Positions 12,501 to 24,012 of a stretch of 64,000 nucleotides of DNA are shown piece by piece. Numbering within the stretch: position 1 is the first letter of the stretch; the number at the start of each line of letters is the position of its first letter. Source of the DNA: Xiphydria camelus. Its lineage: Eukaryota; Arthropoda; Insecta; Hymenoptera; Xiphydriidae. The stretch spans positions 24,946,048 to 25,010,047 of the forward strand of contig OY783197.1 of NCBI GenBank assembly GCA_963678675.1, in the 5' to 3' direction. Under the pieces are notes generated by a model that searched no databases, had not been told where the DNA came from, and saw nothing but the letters and a program-made list of their open reading frames with translations. A program made the position numbers and the translations under genes.

Positions 12501-13675
12501 AGTAGAAGAAAATTGTAGAAGTGCTTTGGTAGGCGATTGTGACTTATACTCTTTTTCCCGGGCATCCTAGATATGTCTATTGAATGGAACTCATGCTTAC
12601 AACTCAAATATCTCAAAACCAACTTTTTGTTACATAACTCCTTCTTCCACTTGCCCCTTCAATTATGTACCAATTTTATACTGTGCAATGGCATCATAAT
12701 CCAGACAATATACTGTCATGCGTCTATTTGAGACGATACTAGAAACTTTAAGTAGATGGTATTTATATTGTCAATTACTTTCTATGTTTCAACCACATTC
12801 CGTTTTTCAAACGGTTTTGCTATTTTCTCCTTGAATACCACCAATTTAATATTACTCATATCATTGTATTTCGCGTTAAAATTAATCAAAGAACAACCAA
12901 TGGCGAAACTTACTTTGGACAAGGAAATATTACATATTTTTCCACCAATAGGAACTGAGAACATGTGATGATTAATACATCAATTACATACAATTCTCAT
13001 TACAGCTAACTGTAATTAACTGTGATTATTATTGGTGTAGAAAATTGTAACTTTTCTTTATTCAGCATGATTTTTGCTGTGGAAAGTTGGAGATATTTCA
13101 ACAAGTTTCTATGTTTAATGTTGAATCTTATTACAGAAATTCTTTCAATTGTCCTAGAGTTGTAATTAATAGTAGTCATTACTGCTGTTGGATATTATAC
13201 TTTTTCTTGATTCCTTATAGTTTTTATTGTAAATATTTGTACCTTCTTCCCCTATAACATTTTACGCTCAATATTATCACTATGAAAATACTTTTGATTC
13301 TTGCAATTATTGATGTAAAAAATTATAGTTTTTCCATAGATAGTTGTTGTTTTCCTACTTCTGCTAGGAAAAATTAATAAAAAATTTGCGTACCGTAAAT
13401 CTAGCTCTCTCTTCCATTACTTCATAACCGACAATCGGAATTCTCAGGTCTCCGGTGGAAGCCGGAGTGTGAAGAACTTCCACATTTCCATTTGGCTCGG
13501 CAGAGTCGGGATAACTGAAATGCTGAACGGTGAAGGAGTTGGACCTGCCAGATCCATCGGAATCAGGACTGTCGAGAGCTCGTATCGCGCGTTCCCCTGA
13601 TTGAGAACCCCTCGTTTTACTGATCGCTAAAGTTACTTCGCTTATGCATCCCGTAGCGGTTTCTCCACCAGACAT
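9585..13675 (-). CDS. Snx16: Sorting nexin 16-like protein (PX domain)
   Basis: Coding exons on the minus strand are 13394-13675, 10169-10477 and 9585-9716. All junctions are GT-AG in phase 0, giving 240 residues. The start is the ATG at 13673-13675; the frame is also open upstream but without an ATG. The N-terminal third is polar and serine-rich. The PX domain begins near residue 80 with GYEVMEERARFT, continues with FVFRRYTDF (R112, R113 and Y114 match the phosphoinositide-binding arginine and tyrosine) and ends at REFFCLDEPP. An acidic EESR stretch leads into a C-terminal coiled coil (about 198-240). Known SNX16 binds PI3P on early and late endosomes and sorts cargo such as growth-factor receptors. 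This order matches SNX16 rather than other sorting nexins. The human protein is longer (about 344 residues), mainly at the C-terminus. The 2.9-kb first intron is filled with foldback elements. Confidence 0.9.
10525..10696. mobile_element. Hairpin element in SNX16 intron 1
   Basis: The ends are TATACAGGAT and ATCCTGTATA. Long arms pair, including GACATTTGACTTCGGTAGTG and its complement. The centre carries GTTAGAGTTGGC, a motif shared with the TACCGTATG hairpins elsewhere in the window. It lies about 50 bases from the splice acceptor of the PX exon (10477). Confidence 0.8.
10879..12078. mobile_element. Foldback element with TTAA ends, SNX16 intron 1
   Basis: The left arm starts TTAAGGTTTCTCGAGC and the right arm ends in the complement. 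Excluding the nested element, each arm is roughly 250-290 bases and the centre is AT-rich. TTAA termini suggest a piggyBac-like target choice. The arms differ by scattered substitutions and small indels, so the element is not recent. A Tigger-like element sits in the left arm only. Confidence 0.8.
10957..11571. mobile_element. Tigger/pogo-like element nested in the foldback
   Basis: The ends are CAGTAGACTACCGATAATCC and CGGACTATTGGAAGTCTACTG (imperfect complements), flanked by TA at 10955-10956 and 11572-11573. The other foldback arm (around 12000) contains the uninterrupted site with a single TA, which confirms both borders and the TA duplication. It is 615 bases with no intact transposase. 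Confidence 0.85.
12163..12672. repeat. Older inverted repeat in SNX16 intron 1
   Basis: A block of about 45 bases at 12163-12208 (containing GAAGGTGCAAGTGGAAGAAG) pairs with 12626-12672. Pairing decays inwards. It is interrupted by the element at 12333-12574. Confidence 0.6.
12333..12574. mobile_element. MITE with ATATCTAGGATGC ends
   Basis: The ends ATATCTAGGATGCTCGGGAA and their near-complement continue for about 36 bases (a GGGAAAAAGAGTA block). The outermost ATAT could be a target duplication or part of the repeat. It is nested inside the older inverted repeat. Confidence 0.7.
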
Positions 13676-13937
13676 TTTATCATCGGTAAACTGAACGAAA
13701 CCATGCAAAGCTTAGGGAGGATGAAAGAACAAAAAAAGAACACAAATTAGATAAAACACTCGTAGTTAAGTGTATAATTAAATGAAAAAAAACGTGTCAA
13801 ACTTCAATTGTCACGCTACATTTGCAATATTACTTTATTAAACTAAAAACTGATCAAAGGTATGATAAAAGATATACACGTTACAGATAATTGTCTAATT
13901 AATTCATTGCTACAATAGTACAAATCAACAATATTTA

Positions 13938-14007
13938 TACCTCAGAGCCAGACTATGTTAAGTCCTATGTTAAACCTATGGACTTAATATAGTCTGGCTC
14001 TGAGGTA
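13938..14007. repeat. Compact 70-base hairpin upstream of SNX16
   Basis: Arms of about 28 bases (TACCTCAGAGCCAGACTATG...) pair with one mismatch around a 14-base loop. It lies about 260 bases upstream of the predicted SNX16 start. The shape would suit a small-RNA precursor but is equally that of a mini foldback. Confidence 0.7.
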
Positions 14008-14389
14008 CGGATATAAAATCTTACAAGTTTTTCGTTCGTTAACTCATTGTACTGCTTTTGGCCCGATTTCATGCTCCTACATTCTACTAAGTAGGAATAA
14101 AGAAGAAATACGAACAAAGAATTAACAGGACGCGTTCAGTATGTTTGAACGATTAATTATTAATAATAAATAATACATTCTTGACGTAAAACAAACATAA
14201 TATTACGATCATACAGAACTAAAATTAATCGTTGAATGAATTCGTTTTCTCGCCACACATTTCAATGTATTAGACTTATTTATATTGTAAATACTAACCT
14301 CAAAACTTCAAAAAGTTGATCACGAAACGTTACACATTTATCATCTACAACTGTGTGTGTGTCTGTAAAATACCCAACTAGTTGCTTCT

Positions 14390-15267
14390 AAGAATATGTA
14401 CATACATATATACATATGTATGTATGTATGTATCTACAACCTACTGTACCTAGTACGTTGGATACTGTTGCATCCCTGTTTGATGGGGTTTATGGAAGAT
14501 GGCACGCTAGGTCAATGTCCGGTCATCCCAATACACTTGTCCAAAAAGCGTTTAAGAAGACCTCTTTTTTGGGATGCCTTTGCGGTTGTATAAAAAGTCA
14601 ACTTAAAGACAACTTTTCGTATACCGCGGAGATGACTAGGTACTTGTAGTCACCGAAAAGACGTCTGCTTTGGGATCCGGACACGCCGTTACGTCGGGAC
14701 ATCTAAAAGACAACTTACAGACACCGCCAGAGTCGTCTAAAAGACAACTTACGGACACGCCGGAGATATCTAAATCAGAATATTAGACATAATTAGCTGT
14801 ATACTTAAATAAATCTGTTCCTCTTTGTAGATATCTTTTCAGTAACTTTCGGTCGACTCGGTGTTATCTGGGACACTTCTCCGGGAGTGGGATTCTATAT
14901 TGATAGAATTCTACAATTGCTATATCTGCTAATAAAATGAGGATCAAGTTGGCGGTTAATCCAAGATGTAAAAGTTTCATGGATTCGGGGGAAAGTTTCG
15001 TCTCTCGGCGGATGATGAGGAATTGAAGAACAATCTACTTTTTAAGTCACTAATCATAGAAGCGGGTATGGTGAATAAGAGAAAAAGATTGAAGTCCAAT
15101 ACGCCGAGCACAGTAATGAAAATTTGTGCCCCAAAAAGCCAAAGGAGTGAGATCTAGCTGATGTAATCGACAATGCCTATAGCCCCATAGGTAATTGCGA
15201 TCAATATTAACGATAAGAACACGGGTTGTGAGATAAGATAAACTCAGGGACAGAATATCTGCCCGGC
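14390..15267. other. Microsatellite and possible retroelement debris
   Basis: A TATG/TACA microsatellite lies at about 14396-14432. After it, short repeated phrases (TCTAAAAGACAACTTA near 14703 and 14738) and a run of about 75 open codons suggest decayed retroelement sequence. I cannot name a domain. At about 14885-14930 there is a GTGGGATTCTATA...ATAGAATTCTACAATTG motif resembling one in intron 1 of both P450 genes. Confidence 0.3.
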
Positions 15268-15315
15268 TTGAACATAGGCTTCCTATGTATTATTGCATAG
15301 GAAACCTATGCTCAA
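15268..15315. repeat. Short hairpin
   Basis: TTGAACATAGGCTTCCTATG pairs with CATAGGAAACCTATGCTCAA around a loop of about 8 bases. Confidence 0.6.
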
Positions 15316-16140
15316 ATTAATGCTTGCATTCGGCGAATATTTGCCATTCGTGATCCTTCGCGTAGTGTGTGGGAGCTCTACTGCGCCAAACATTTCGGTA
15401 TTCGCCCGCTATCTGCGGTCTTGTCGGTAAAACGACGCGAAGTAAAGGATGACGAAGTAGCTTCGGGCTTCTTCGCCTCCGCTCCCATACTATACGGTGT
15501 GCCCAGCTACGCATAGTTGATTTCGTTGCTCGTCCCGTTCCCTCCCGCGAGGCTCCCGCAACCCACGAAGGGATCCAGGCACCTTGCGCTTACCGAGGCA
15601 CACTGCCCGCCTTTTGCCGTCGCGACTGGTACCCCGGCGCGAGGCCCCTGAAATTGGAGAGTGGTTTGCCGAATGCACGAACATTTCCCAAATACTGTAG
15701 CGTGTGGAAGAGTAGCCGAAGGTGTAGTACGAGCCCGAACGTTCGCACATTTGCCGAACGCACGCGTTGTCTATAGGACCGGCTTTAGCTTTCGCCGAAG
15801 TGGTGACCCCGACGTGATAGCTCTCTGCAGCATGCAACCCCCCCCCCCCCCCCCCAACCGCCCTCCGACAGGAACGCCGTGAGCCGGTAAACGCGCACTG
15901 CTGCAGAGCTACGCCTCGGCGCACCCACACGGCAGCGCCTCCATCTTGATACGTTAGCTAGCCGCGCCACACGACACGCTCGACTACCGCAGCAGCCGCA
16001 TCGCACCTACACACGCCAGGCTCTCTGACGCACACCATCGCTCGCCTCAGCTCACCACGGCCCGCTCGATTCACCGCAGCAGCCGTTTCTACACACGCCA
16101 GGCTCTCTGACGCGCAACCATCGCTCGCCACGGCTCTCAA
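15316..16140 (+). other. GC-rich block, possible LTR end with primer binding site
   Basis: Markedly GC-rich. It contains TGGTGACCCCGACGTGATA at about 15801, nearly the same primer-binding-like string as the Gypsy remnant but on the plus strand. An ATG and a run of about 17 C (15838-15854) follow. A related TTTAGCTTTCGCC string recurs near 16528. The likely reading is an LTR retrotransposon fragment (LTR end, binding site, start of gag leader). A CpG-rich promoter is an alternative. LTR borders were not found. Confidence 0.4.
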
Positions 16141-16284
16141 GGCCATCACACGTGAAAAAACGTAAACAGTAACAGTAAGGATTGACCAATCAGAAAGCCT
16201 GTTTAAGCATAATTCCGTAAGAATGATATTTCTGATTGGTCAATCCTTACTGTTACTGCTTACGTTTTGTCACGTGTGATGGCC
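16141..16284. mobile_element. Foldback MITE (about 55-bp arms)
   Basis: The arms begin GGCCATCACACGTG and end in its complement. The inner pairing AAGGATTGACCAATCAGAAA and complement is exact. The loop is about 30 bases. Confidence 0.8.
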
Positions 16285-16578
16285 TTCACACAACGCATCA
16301 TTGCTCGCCACGGCCAACACACACACGCGCATCACCACTTCGCGCCGTCCTCTCACTGTTCCGCCTGTATTCGCAGCCATCACGGGAGGGGGAGTCCTGT
16401 GGCGTCCTACCACCAGATGGTGTCGCTTCCTATCAGATCTCGTTAGCGGTCGAACACGGGCCCGGTTTCTTTATATGACCGGAGCCGACCGACACCCTTG
16501 GCGGATTGGGTCGGCGACACAGCACCTTTAGCTTTCGCCAAAGATATTCCGGTTCTAGATTCACTTATACCTAGCGTC

Positions 16579-16784
16579 AATGATTCTGATCGAACCATTT
16601 TGGGTGACGGTACTTCATTTGAGTTGACCATAGTTGAACGGCACGAGCGGATTCTTTTGTTTTGCCATGAAACACCGATCAAAAATTTAGACTTTATGGC
16701 AAAATACAAAGATTCACTCGAATCTTTCAGCTATAGTGACTCGATTGAAGTACCATCATCCAAAGCGGGTCGATCAGAATCATT
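16579..16784. mobile_element. Hairpin MITE, family A, copy 2
   Basis: The same ends and internal order as copies 3079-3272 and 39539-39742 (AATGATTCTGATCGA to ATCAGAATCATT). The 109-codon frame across it comes from the hairpin and is not a gene. Confidence 0.8.
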
Positions 16785-17789
16785 GGGTGTGCTCCAACGA
16801 TATTCCGCTATCCTAGCGCTACCCTAGCGTAGCAATTGAAAATGATCCGTGAAATCGTCTGGGGCAAGTAGCCGTCCCAACCGAATTCACGCGAATTATG
16901 TTCAATTACTACCATAGCACTAGGGTAGCGGAGTATTGTTAGACCACACGCATTGACGCCAGGTGTATACAACGCTACTGGTTCTCTGGCCCATTTTTAA
17001 TCAGGCTCAATTGGAGGGAATTTGATCGGTCGATCCCTATCGCTTCAAAAAACGGGTTAGGCGAGAAATGGCAATGTCGAACTGGTGGAGTCTGGAGTCA
17101 TGTGTTTCACTTTGTATGGTTAGCAGTTACCAGAATTCTTCAACTTGATGAGATCGGTGGTCACGTGACGCTTTTCGTTTTGATGATTCGACAGTGGTAC
17201 AAGTGCGGGGTTCTAAGGCATCTGCGGTGATAATGCAGGGGCTCTGAAGGCTGTTTCGGTTGCGGCCAGGAGTGTCATGCCGGAGACGGGGTCTGCGTCG
17301 ACGTTCCGAAATATGTGAACTGCGGAGGGTGTCATGATTGCCGGAATAGGGTATGTCTAGAGATCTAAAATGCTCCGGAAATTAATGGGAGGGTTGCGTA
17401 CGATAATGTACTGCACATTAACACCAAAAAGGCGGTGAAGAGTCATGTGATCTTTGGGCCCGTTCCGATCAGGGACTTGTAGAATTCTCCGTCTGTCATG
17501 GGAAATCACAGATGGGAGGAAAATCATCAGGAGAAAGCAATTACATTGACTCCAATGTCCAGGAGGAAAGGAAGAACCGTTCACCCTTAGCCGCGGGCGC
17601 GTCCAGAGCGGCTGGGGTCAGGTGGGTTTTTAATAGGGAGGAGGGGAGCAGAAGAGGGACGCCATTCGGGAGGACTTCTGCAGCTGACAGAGGTCATCAG
17701 GAGTAGCAAAGATACGGGGAAATTACTTGCCAGATTATAAAACACTTTTACTTTATCAAAACTTCGGACATATAGGTAAAAGCCATTAA
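16785..17789. other. No gene seen
   Basis: Mixed composition. A short inverted pair (around 16800-16825 and 16915-16940, GCTACCCTAG-like) is the only structure noted. Confidence 0.4.
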
Positions 17790-18534
17790 TATTGTTCAAT
17801 GGAATTGTCAAAGCGATAGACATAAAATTCTTGAGTTGCAGAAAAGTGCAATGCAAATGTTGCAGGAAACTCGAGGTATGTGCTGCAAGTTTGATTACAA
17901 CAACACCCTGTCAAGGACCCATGTATTTGCATGGCATAAAGAATTTTCTAGAGGGCGTGAAAAGGTCGAAAACGAGAGTCACGCTCGCCGCCCAAAGACA
18001 GGGTTGATCGGCAAGGTATTTTTCACGTTGACTTTCTCCACGATTGACGCAATATTAATGCGCAATATTATTATGAATTACTGGATGCCGCAAAATTGTC
18101 ATTTCAAAGGAAAAGAAAGAAGAAATCTGTCAGTAGTGTCATTCTTTCGCATGACAACGCCAGGTCTCATGCGGCCAATGCTATAAGACAAAACTTGGAT
18201 GCATTAGGCTGGGAAATGCTGGAACATCCGTCATACAGTCTCAACTTATCTCCTTGTGACTTCCATCTTTTTGAACCTTTCAAATAAGTGCTTGTGGAGG
18301 ACAACGTTTCGACGATAACGACGCGGTGGAAGCATTTGCGCTCCAATGGCTTCGAATAAGAACGTCCGAAGAGTTTCTACGATGATGGAATAAAAAAGTT
18401 CTCAGTCCGGTGGGAAAAATGTATTTTTAGAGCGGGAGACTATGTAGGAAAATAATATATGTTTCTTATAGCTTAATTAAATAAAGTTAGAATTCTTTAT
18501 AAAACGAGTCCCTTTTATATTTGTTACACCCTCG
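17790..18534 (+). mobile_element. Mariner transposon remnant, internally deleted
   Basis: The N-terminal part reads LSRTHVFAWHKEFSRGRE, matching the helix-turn-helix region of irritans-type mariner transposases. After a jump, the C-terminal part reads ILSHDNARSHAANAIRQ and CDFHLFEPF, covering the second and third catalytic D regions (HDN and CDFH). The middle, including the first D, is deleted, and frames change. The right end looks like ACACCCTCG next to TA (18535-18536). The left terminal repeat was not found. Confidence 0.8.
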
Positions 18535-18700
18535 TATATAGGATTAAGGTAGTGATACGATATTGTGTATAAGCAATTTTAGATGCTACTTTACGTAAAC
18601 TCCCCCATATGTATACAAATACTTATCTAATGATTATGGTTACCCAATAGGCAACATTATATTAAATAAGCGTTAAAAAGTAGTATAAACGTGTAGCTGT

Positions 18701-21700
18701 AAATACGTTTCAAAGTGGTTATAAAAGATTTAAATATTAGGTTGAAAATGCTCTGGAACCCAATGTATATTATTATTACATATGCATGTCCGTGTATATT
18801 TTTAAAGCTTATATTTTTGTAATATATCAATGGTTTTTGTATAGTGTGTAATACCTTTTATGTAAAATACACATCTCTTGAACGCGCGCGAAATTTGTAT
18901 ACGTTTTTAAATCGTTCAATAATCCGTTTATTTAAGGCTAAATGTCCCCGACAAATAGTATGAAATTTTTTCAATAGATGGCTGCACTGTTAGGGCAAAA
19001 TTTTCTTAGTAATTTATTCGGAAACGGCTGTACATATGTTCATTTTGAAAACGGATTTATTAATTGTTCATGTATCTAATTTAAGGAAATTGGTTTATAA
19101 AAAATTACAGTTTATTATAAACATCCTTTTAAAAGAAAAAAACTGAAAAATTCACTTTTTCCAAAAAAGTCACTTATAGAGACATACCCGTTCAATGTGA
19201 AATCAAAACCGTGTCGGAAATTCTGCAACACTCAGTATCTCCATCGTAATCAGTAATTTTTAACAGACTAGAGGGCTCCGCCCCCTGTTCGCTGCGCTCG
19301 CCAACCCCCCCGTGCCGGTTCCCGGCGCTCCCCCTCGTAGTTCCTCGGTAGCGAGGCGGATAGCCGGGTGCGCCGGACCGGGTGTATACATATATTTGCT
19401 TGGAATATATAATTTATTATTATTATTATTATTAATATACATTGAATACAATTTATTTCTTTTAATTCATTCAATTATTACTTTAACATTCAAATTATTT
19501 CATAAAAATGTTTATGATTTATAATACATATTTTTTTTATAAATTTGAATTTTTTTTATGAATTAACATTACATTTATAGATAAATAACCCTACTACATA
19601 CATAGTGAGATTTCGCTGACAAAGTAGTTCCTCAGTTTTTCGATAACGAATTTCGATAAGCTAAATCGGCGTTCTGAACGACTGCGTCGTCGTGTTTACC
19701 GGCCCGGTCACCTCACCACGCAGTCTTATCGCGGTAATAAGAGACATTGTGTCGGCGACGGCAGTGACGCACAGCCCACGTGGGTTTTTGATGCATCGAA
19801 ACAACTTTTTTATAAATACAATACAAGAGAGAGAGAGACATAATTAGAGGCGCGGTGACTTGGTAGTCCAGTCTATCTATATATCGCTCCCCCTCTCTCC
19901 AAAGATGTTGCTACTTTTCGCGTCGTACAAAGCAACCGAGTTTCCAGTTTTTGTTGGGCACAAAAAGGCCCGTATAATTTCTGTTATTTCATGACAAAAA
20001 GTTGCATATAATTTGAGTGACATAACACTCATATGAAGGCGTAGAAGAGATATTGATCATTTATTAACTTTTTATTTTCTAATACCGTGCACATTTAATT
20101 CCGCGTTAGCTAACATAGAATTAACTCATTATTTCATACGAGGGGATAATTCCAAATAAAAAATTAAGTAAACGTAAAGCGATATTACCCAGTGGTGAAT
20201 TCTTCAAGACTTGCAATATGTTTTTCATTTTGTTTGCAGTTTATTATCTTAAAATGAATAAACTGCTAGTAGGTCTTAGGCTCTGTAAAAATGTTGGTTG
20301 AAAAATAAATAACGTGCATATTAACATAAACTTTAGATTTATCTTGATTGGATGCTAATAAGCGGATAAATTTTGCAACTGGGCCAACTGAAGCGGGACC
20401 GGGCTCGTATATTGCTGTCTGACTTTTGGATTCTTGTTTTATATTATATTTGCTCGTTTTCTATAAATTTTGAGCTTTGAGAAAACAGTTTAGAGACGTT
20501 AATTAATATGATACCTTTACGTGCGTCCCAGCGCCAGGTGTTCCAGTACCGGAAGTGCTGACTCTACAGTTACTTTCCATCACTAAAATGTAACCTGATC
20601 TCAAAAAATTAGCCTTGAGAAAACTTTTGCACATTTTGGACGCCAGCTCCCCGACTATTAGTAAAATGAGACTACGCCGTTTCATTTCTCCTAAACCTTC
20701 TCCAATCTGTAGCCACGCTCTGTCTCATGCTTCGCTCTCTTTCTCATGCCGGCACAACACTCTTGCCGAGACACGTCGAGGCAGGCCGACCGCGAGAGTA
20801 TGGAAGGCAAGCAATGCCTCGCCCCGCTGGGTCATTCCATACCAAATCGGACACTTTTTGGAGTAACATTTCGGATTCTGCTCAAATTTGGATATATTGT
20901 AGCCTTTATCGATGTTTAAGCGTATCTCGAAGGACTTTTCAAAATTTTAAAAATTGTTGATTTTACAGCCACTTGAAAAATAACGCTGCTTTTTATTCAT
21001 TAAATTATAACTGTCAAACCGGTTGTCGGCTGAGAACAATCTTTTGGGTACTAAAAGTGAAAGGGTTGAAAAACTACACAAAAATTGTGTCGATCAAAAA
21101 AATTTTTTGTTAAATAATTTTATTTACTCTTGATTTAAATAAATGTCGTATTTTCATAGCTGGCTACTTTTTAAAAATTTGAAAAAAAGCAAGCATATAC
21201 TTCGATATCCTCTCTTTCACGACAAATAAACAAAAATAACGACACTTTAAAATTGACGACACAACAATTAATTGAAGTTGACGCCGCGTCGGCCTCGCCA
21301 CGTCGGTCCCACCACCAGCCACCGGTCGGTAGGTTCGACTGGCTCGGCGACACGCTATCGGCGGGGCCGACGTGGCGAGGCCGACGCGGCGTCAACTTTA
21401 ATTAATTGTTGTGTCGTCAATTTTAAAGTGTCGTTATTTTTCTTTGTTTGTCGTGAAAGAGAGGATATCGAAGTATATGCTTGCTTTTTTTCAAATTTTT
21501 TAAAAGTTGCCAGCTATGAAAATACGACATTTGTTTAAATAAAGTGTAAATAAAATTATTAAAAATTTTTTTTTTTGATCGACGCAATTTTTCTCTGGTT
21601 TTTCAACTCTTTCACTTTTAGTACCCAAAAGATTGTTTTCAGCCGACAACCGATTTGACAGTTATAATTTAATGAATAAAAAGCAGCATTATTTTTCAAG

Positions 21701-22335
21701 TGGCTGTAAAATCAACAATTTTCAAAATTTTGAAAAATCCTTCGAGATTCGCTTAAACATCGATAATAACTAGAATATATCCAAATTTGAGCAAAATCCG
21801 AAATCTTACTCCAAAAAGTGTCCGATTTGGTATGGAATGACCCCGCTGTCTTCGCTCGCCTCGCCAGCGCTCGGTTGAATACAGAAATTATTTATTACGA
21901 TCACGTTTTTGGGTAGAATCAAAATTCAAATTCATAGCAATTATCAGTTACACTTCTTATTTGTCTCTATAATACCATTTTTGAAAAAAGTACATTTTTT
22001 GACGTTTTTAAAGCATTTTTTTTGTAAAATTTTTCAATTAAAAATTTTAATAACCAATTTCATTAAATTCTACATTAAAAGCAGTCAAGAATCCGTTTAT
22101 AGATTAAAAAATGAGCCGTTCGTTGGGGAGAAAATTGCTAAGAAAAATTAGCTCATTTTGGTGCTGCCATGTGGTGGCAAAATTTTAAACCAAAGTTGGT
22201 ACATTTAGCCTTAACGTGAAAATGGAATAAAAATATACATTGGACCATCGGGTGTATTCAACCTAAAATTTACAATTTTTTAAACCACTTCGAAACTTGT
22301 TTAAAACCACACGTTTTTCATCACTTCTAAATATT
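18701..22335. repeat. Old, diverged long inverted repeat enclosing a GC-rich core
   Basis: The left arm is about 18701-19215 and the right arm about 21945-22335. Shared ordered blocks in inverted orientation include TTAGGTTGAA, CCAATGTATAT, TAAGGCTAAATGT, CAAAATTTTCTTAG, AACGGAT, AAATTGGTTT and TATAGAGACA. Identity is clearly below that of the other hairpins. The 2.7-kb middle carries a GC-rich patch (19265-19385), a GA-microsatellite (about 19828-19841), no recognised gene, and the younger foldback 20830-21842. It may be a large ancient foldback. Confidence 0.55.
20830..21842. mobile_element. 1-kb foldback element with 6-bp target duplication
   Basis: Arms of about 470 bases are nearly perfect complements. 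The left starts GGTCATTCCATACCAAATCG and the right ends with its complement. The spacer of about 70 bases (21304-21373) is itself GC-rich and rich in CCGACG motifs. CCGCTG flanks it on both sides (20824-20829 and 21843-21848). The high arm identity points to recent insertion or arm homogenisation. Small open frames repeat on both strands because of the symmetry. Confidence 0.85.
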
Positions 22336-22871
22336 TATTTCACGTAAGCTTATTTATTGCGAGTAAACAGTAAGATAACGTACAATGTATTCCTCCGTGA
22401 GATAACAATTTCTTTTGACTGCACTAAAACGACTATTTCTTATCTTAATCGATTCATTATTTTCTTCGGGCAGAATATTCCGTTTTTATTTTTATGCAAA
22501 TATGCGTAGTTTATCATGAACAGTACAGAATTCAAAGCAATTATGGCATCAATATTTAAATATCAGCCTTACATTATTTAAAAACTATAAGAATTATACT
22601 GTAATAATTTTTACATCATGATCGTTTTAAAATCGAAAAATTCTTCTACCTATTTCATTTTACCTTGATAATTCTTTTACGAAAAAGTACACAGCCGAAT
22701 TATTACAGAAAACGACTGGCAGTAATTTTTCACAACTACTGCCATTGAATTACTTCCTATGTACTACTGTCACATGCCTATTTACTATAAAATTATTGTG
22801 ATACTGTAGTACTTACATTAGTACCTAGTAATATACTATTAATATATTAGTACGATCACGTTTTAATACAT

Positions 22872-23273
22872 TTAATACGTTCGCTGCGGAACACGCGGCT
22901 CCCGCGTGAGGTGGCTGTGTCTCCTGGGCGGATCACGCGGCTCCCGCGGCACGCCACACACATTAGGCTAGGTCCAGAAGAAGCGATTTACGCGCGATTC
23001 GAGTAGCGCGTTTCAAATCGCGCGACTATGAGAAACTAGAGATTCATATGAGATTCATATATTCCGTCCAGATGCAGTCGCACGTTTCGTTGCTCGAATC
23101 GCGCGTAAATCGCTTCGTCTGGACCTGGTCTTACACAAAGATTTTAGTACGGGGGTTAACTCAGTGATCTTGATACGCAGGGAACGTGTTCTTTCGCTGC
23201 GTATCCGCGGCTCCCGCGTGGGATGCACAACCACCTCACGCGGGAGTCGCGTGTTCCGCAGCGAACGTGTTAA
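22872..23273. mobile_element. TTAA-ended GC-rich foldback, copy 1, with nested MITE
   Basis: The ends are TTAATACGTTCGCTGCGGAA and the complement of TTAACACGTTCGCTGCGGAA. GCGGCTCCCGCG motifs recur inside. Relatives lie at 29623-29943 (truncated), 56716-56806 (short) and 58490-59110 (composite). TTAA ends suggest a piggyBac-like mobiliser. The MITE at 22964-23133 sits in its middle. Confidence 0.75.
22964..23133. mobile_element. MITE with GGTCCAG...CTGGACC ends, copy 1
   Basis: Arms of about 33 bases read GGTCCAGAAGAAGCGATTTA and complement (one side has a 1-base indel). It begins TAGGCTAGG and ends TGGTCTTA. The second copy is at 29626-29795, created by the segmental duplication. Confidence 0.8.
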
Positions 23274-23914
23274 CACTTGATACAAGCTACATAATGTAGC
23301 TTCAAATAAACGTTTGCTTCATATATATTTTGCAATAAACAAGTAAATTATGAAACGATTGTTTATTTCAATATATATTTTTATTACAAAATTTTTTTAT
23401 TTTAACTCTAAGCGAATTACAGTCGATTTTATGGCGAATACGTAGGCGGCATTAAATTCTGGGATGATTAATGCATTATGCTCCAGAAGGATAAATTATA
23501 AATTGTCTTCAATAGAATATAAAGAAGTCGAGAGATAAAAATGTTATTTAATTAGCATTAAAGTAAGCGATTTAAAATAATGATATGTTAAAATTACACT
23601 TATGTAAATAACTAGCTGATAACTGTCATTATAATACAATCGTAAAAGTATTTAGAAATTTACGGAAGTATGTAAGTGATAACGATAAGATATTATTGGT
23701 TACCGGATCGTCTTTGGTCAAATAAATAGAACGCGACGTCGTATGGTCTAAGGTTAAGAGCATGAGTTTGGGGCAGAGTTACATGTATCATAAATGAAAG
23801 AATTAGTTTACAGTGAATTGAAAATAATTATCTAAGAGAATGCATAAGGTGTATACTCGTATGTAATATAAGAAGAAGGAATACATCTAACATACATTTC
23901 ATGTGTAAGAATTG

Positions 23915-23924
23915 TATATAAAAG
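23915..23924 (+). promoter_or_regulatory. TATA box of P450 gene 1
   Basis: TATATAAAAG lies 98 bases upstream of the ATG. The second gene has the same box 96 bases upstream (30610-30619). Confidence 0.75.
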
Positions 23925-24012
23925 TAGCGCCTGTGTGACTCTGACTGTACACTGTATTGGTACGCAGTACGGTGGTGTGATTCTTGAAAATACAGGAATA
24001 TAGAACGTCACG

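Noticed and set aside
16498..16827. 109-codon plus-strand frame
   Set aside because: It is contained largely in a family A hairpin MITE, and the other copies do not keep the frame.
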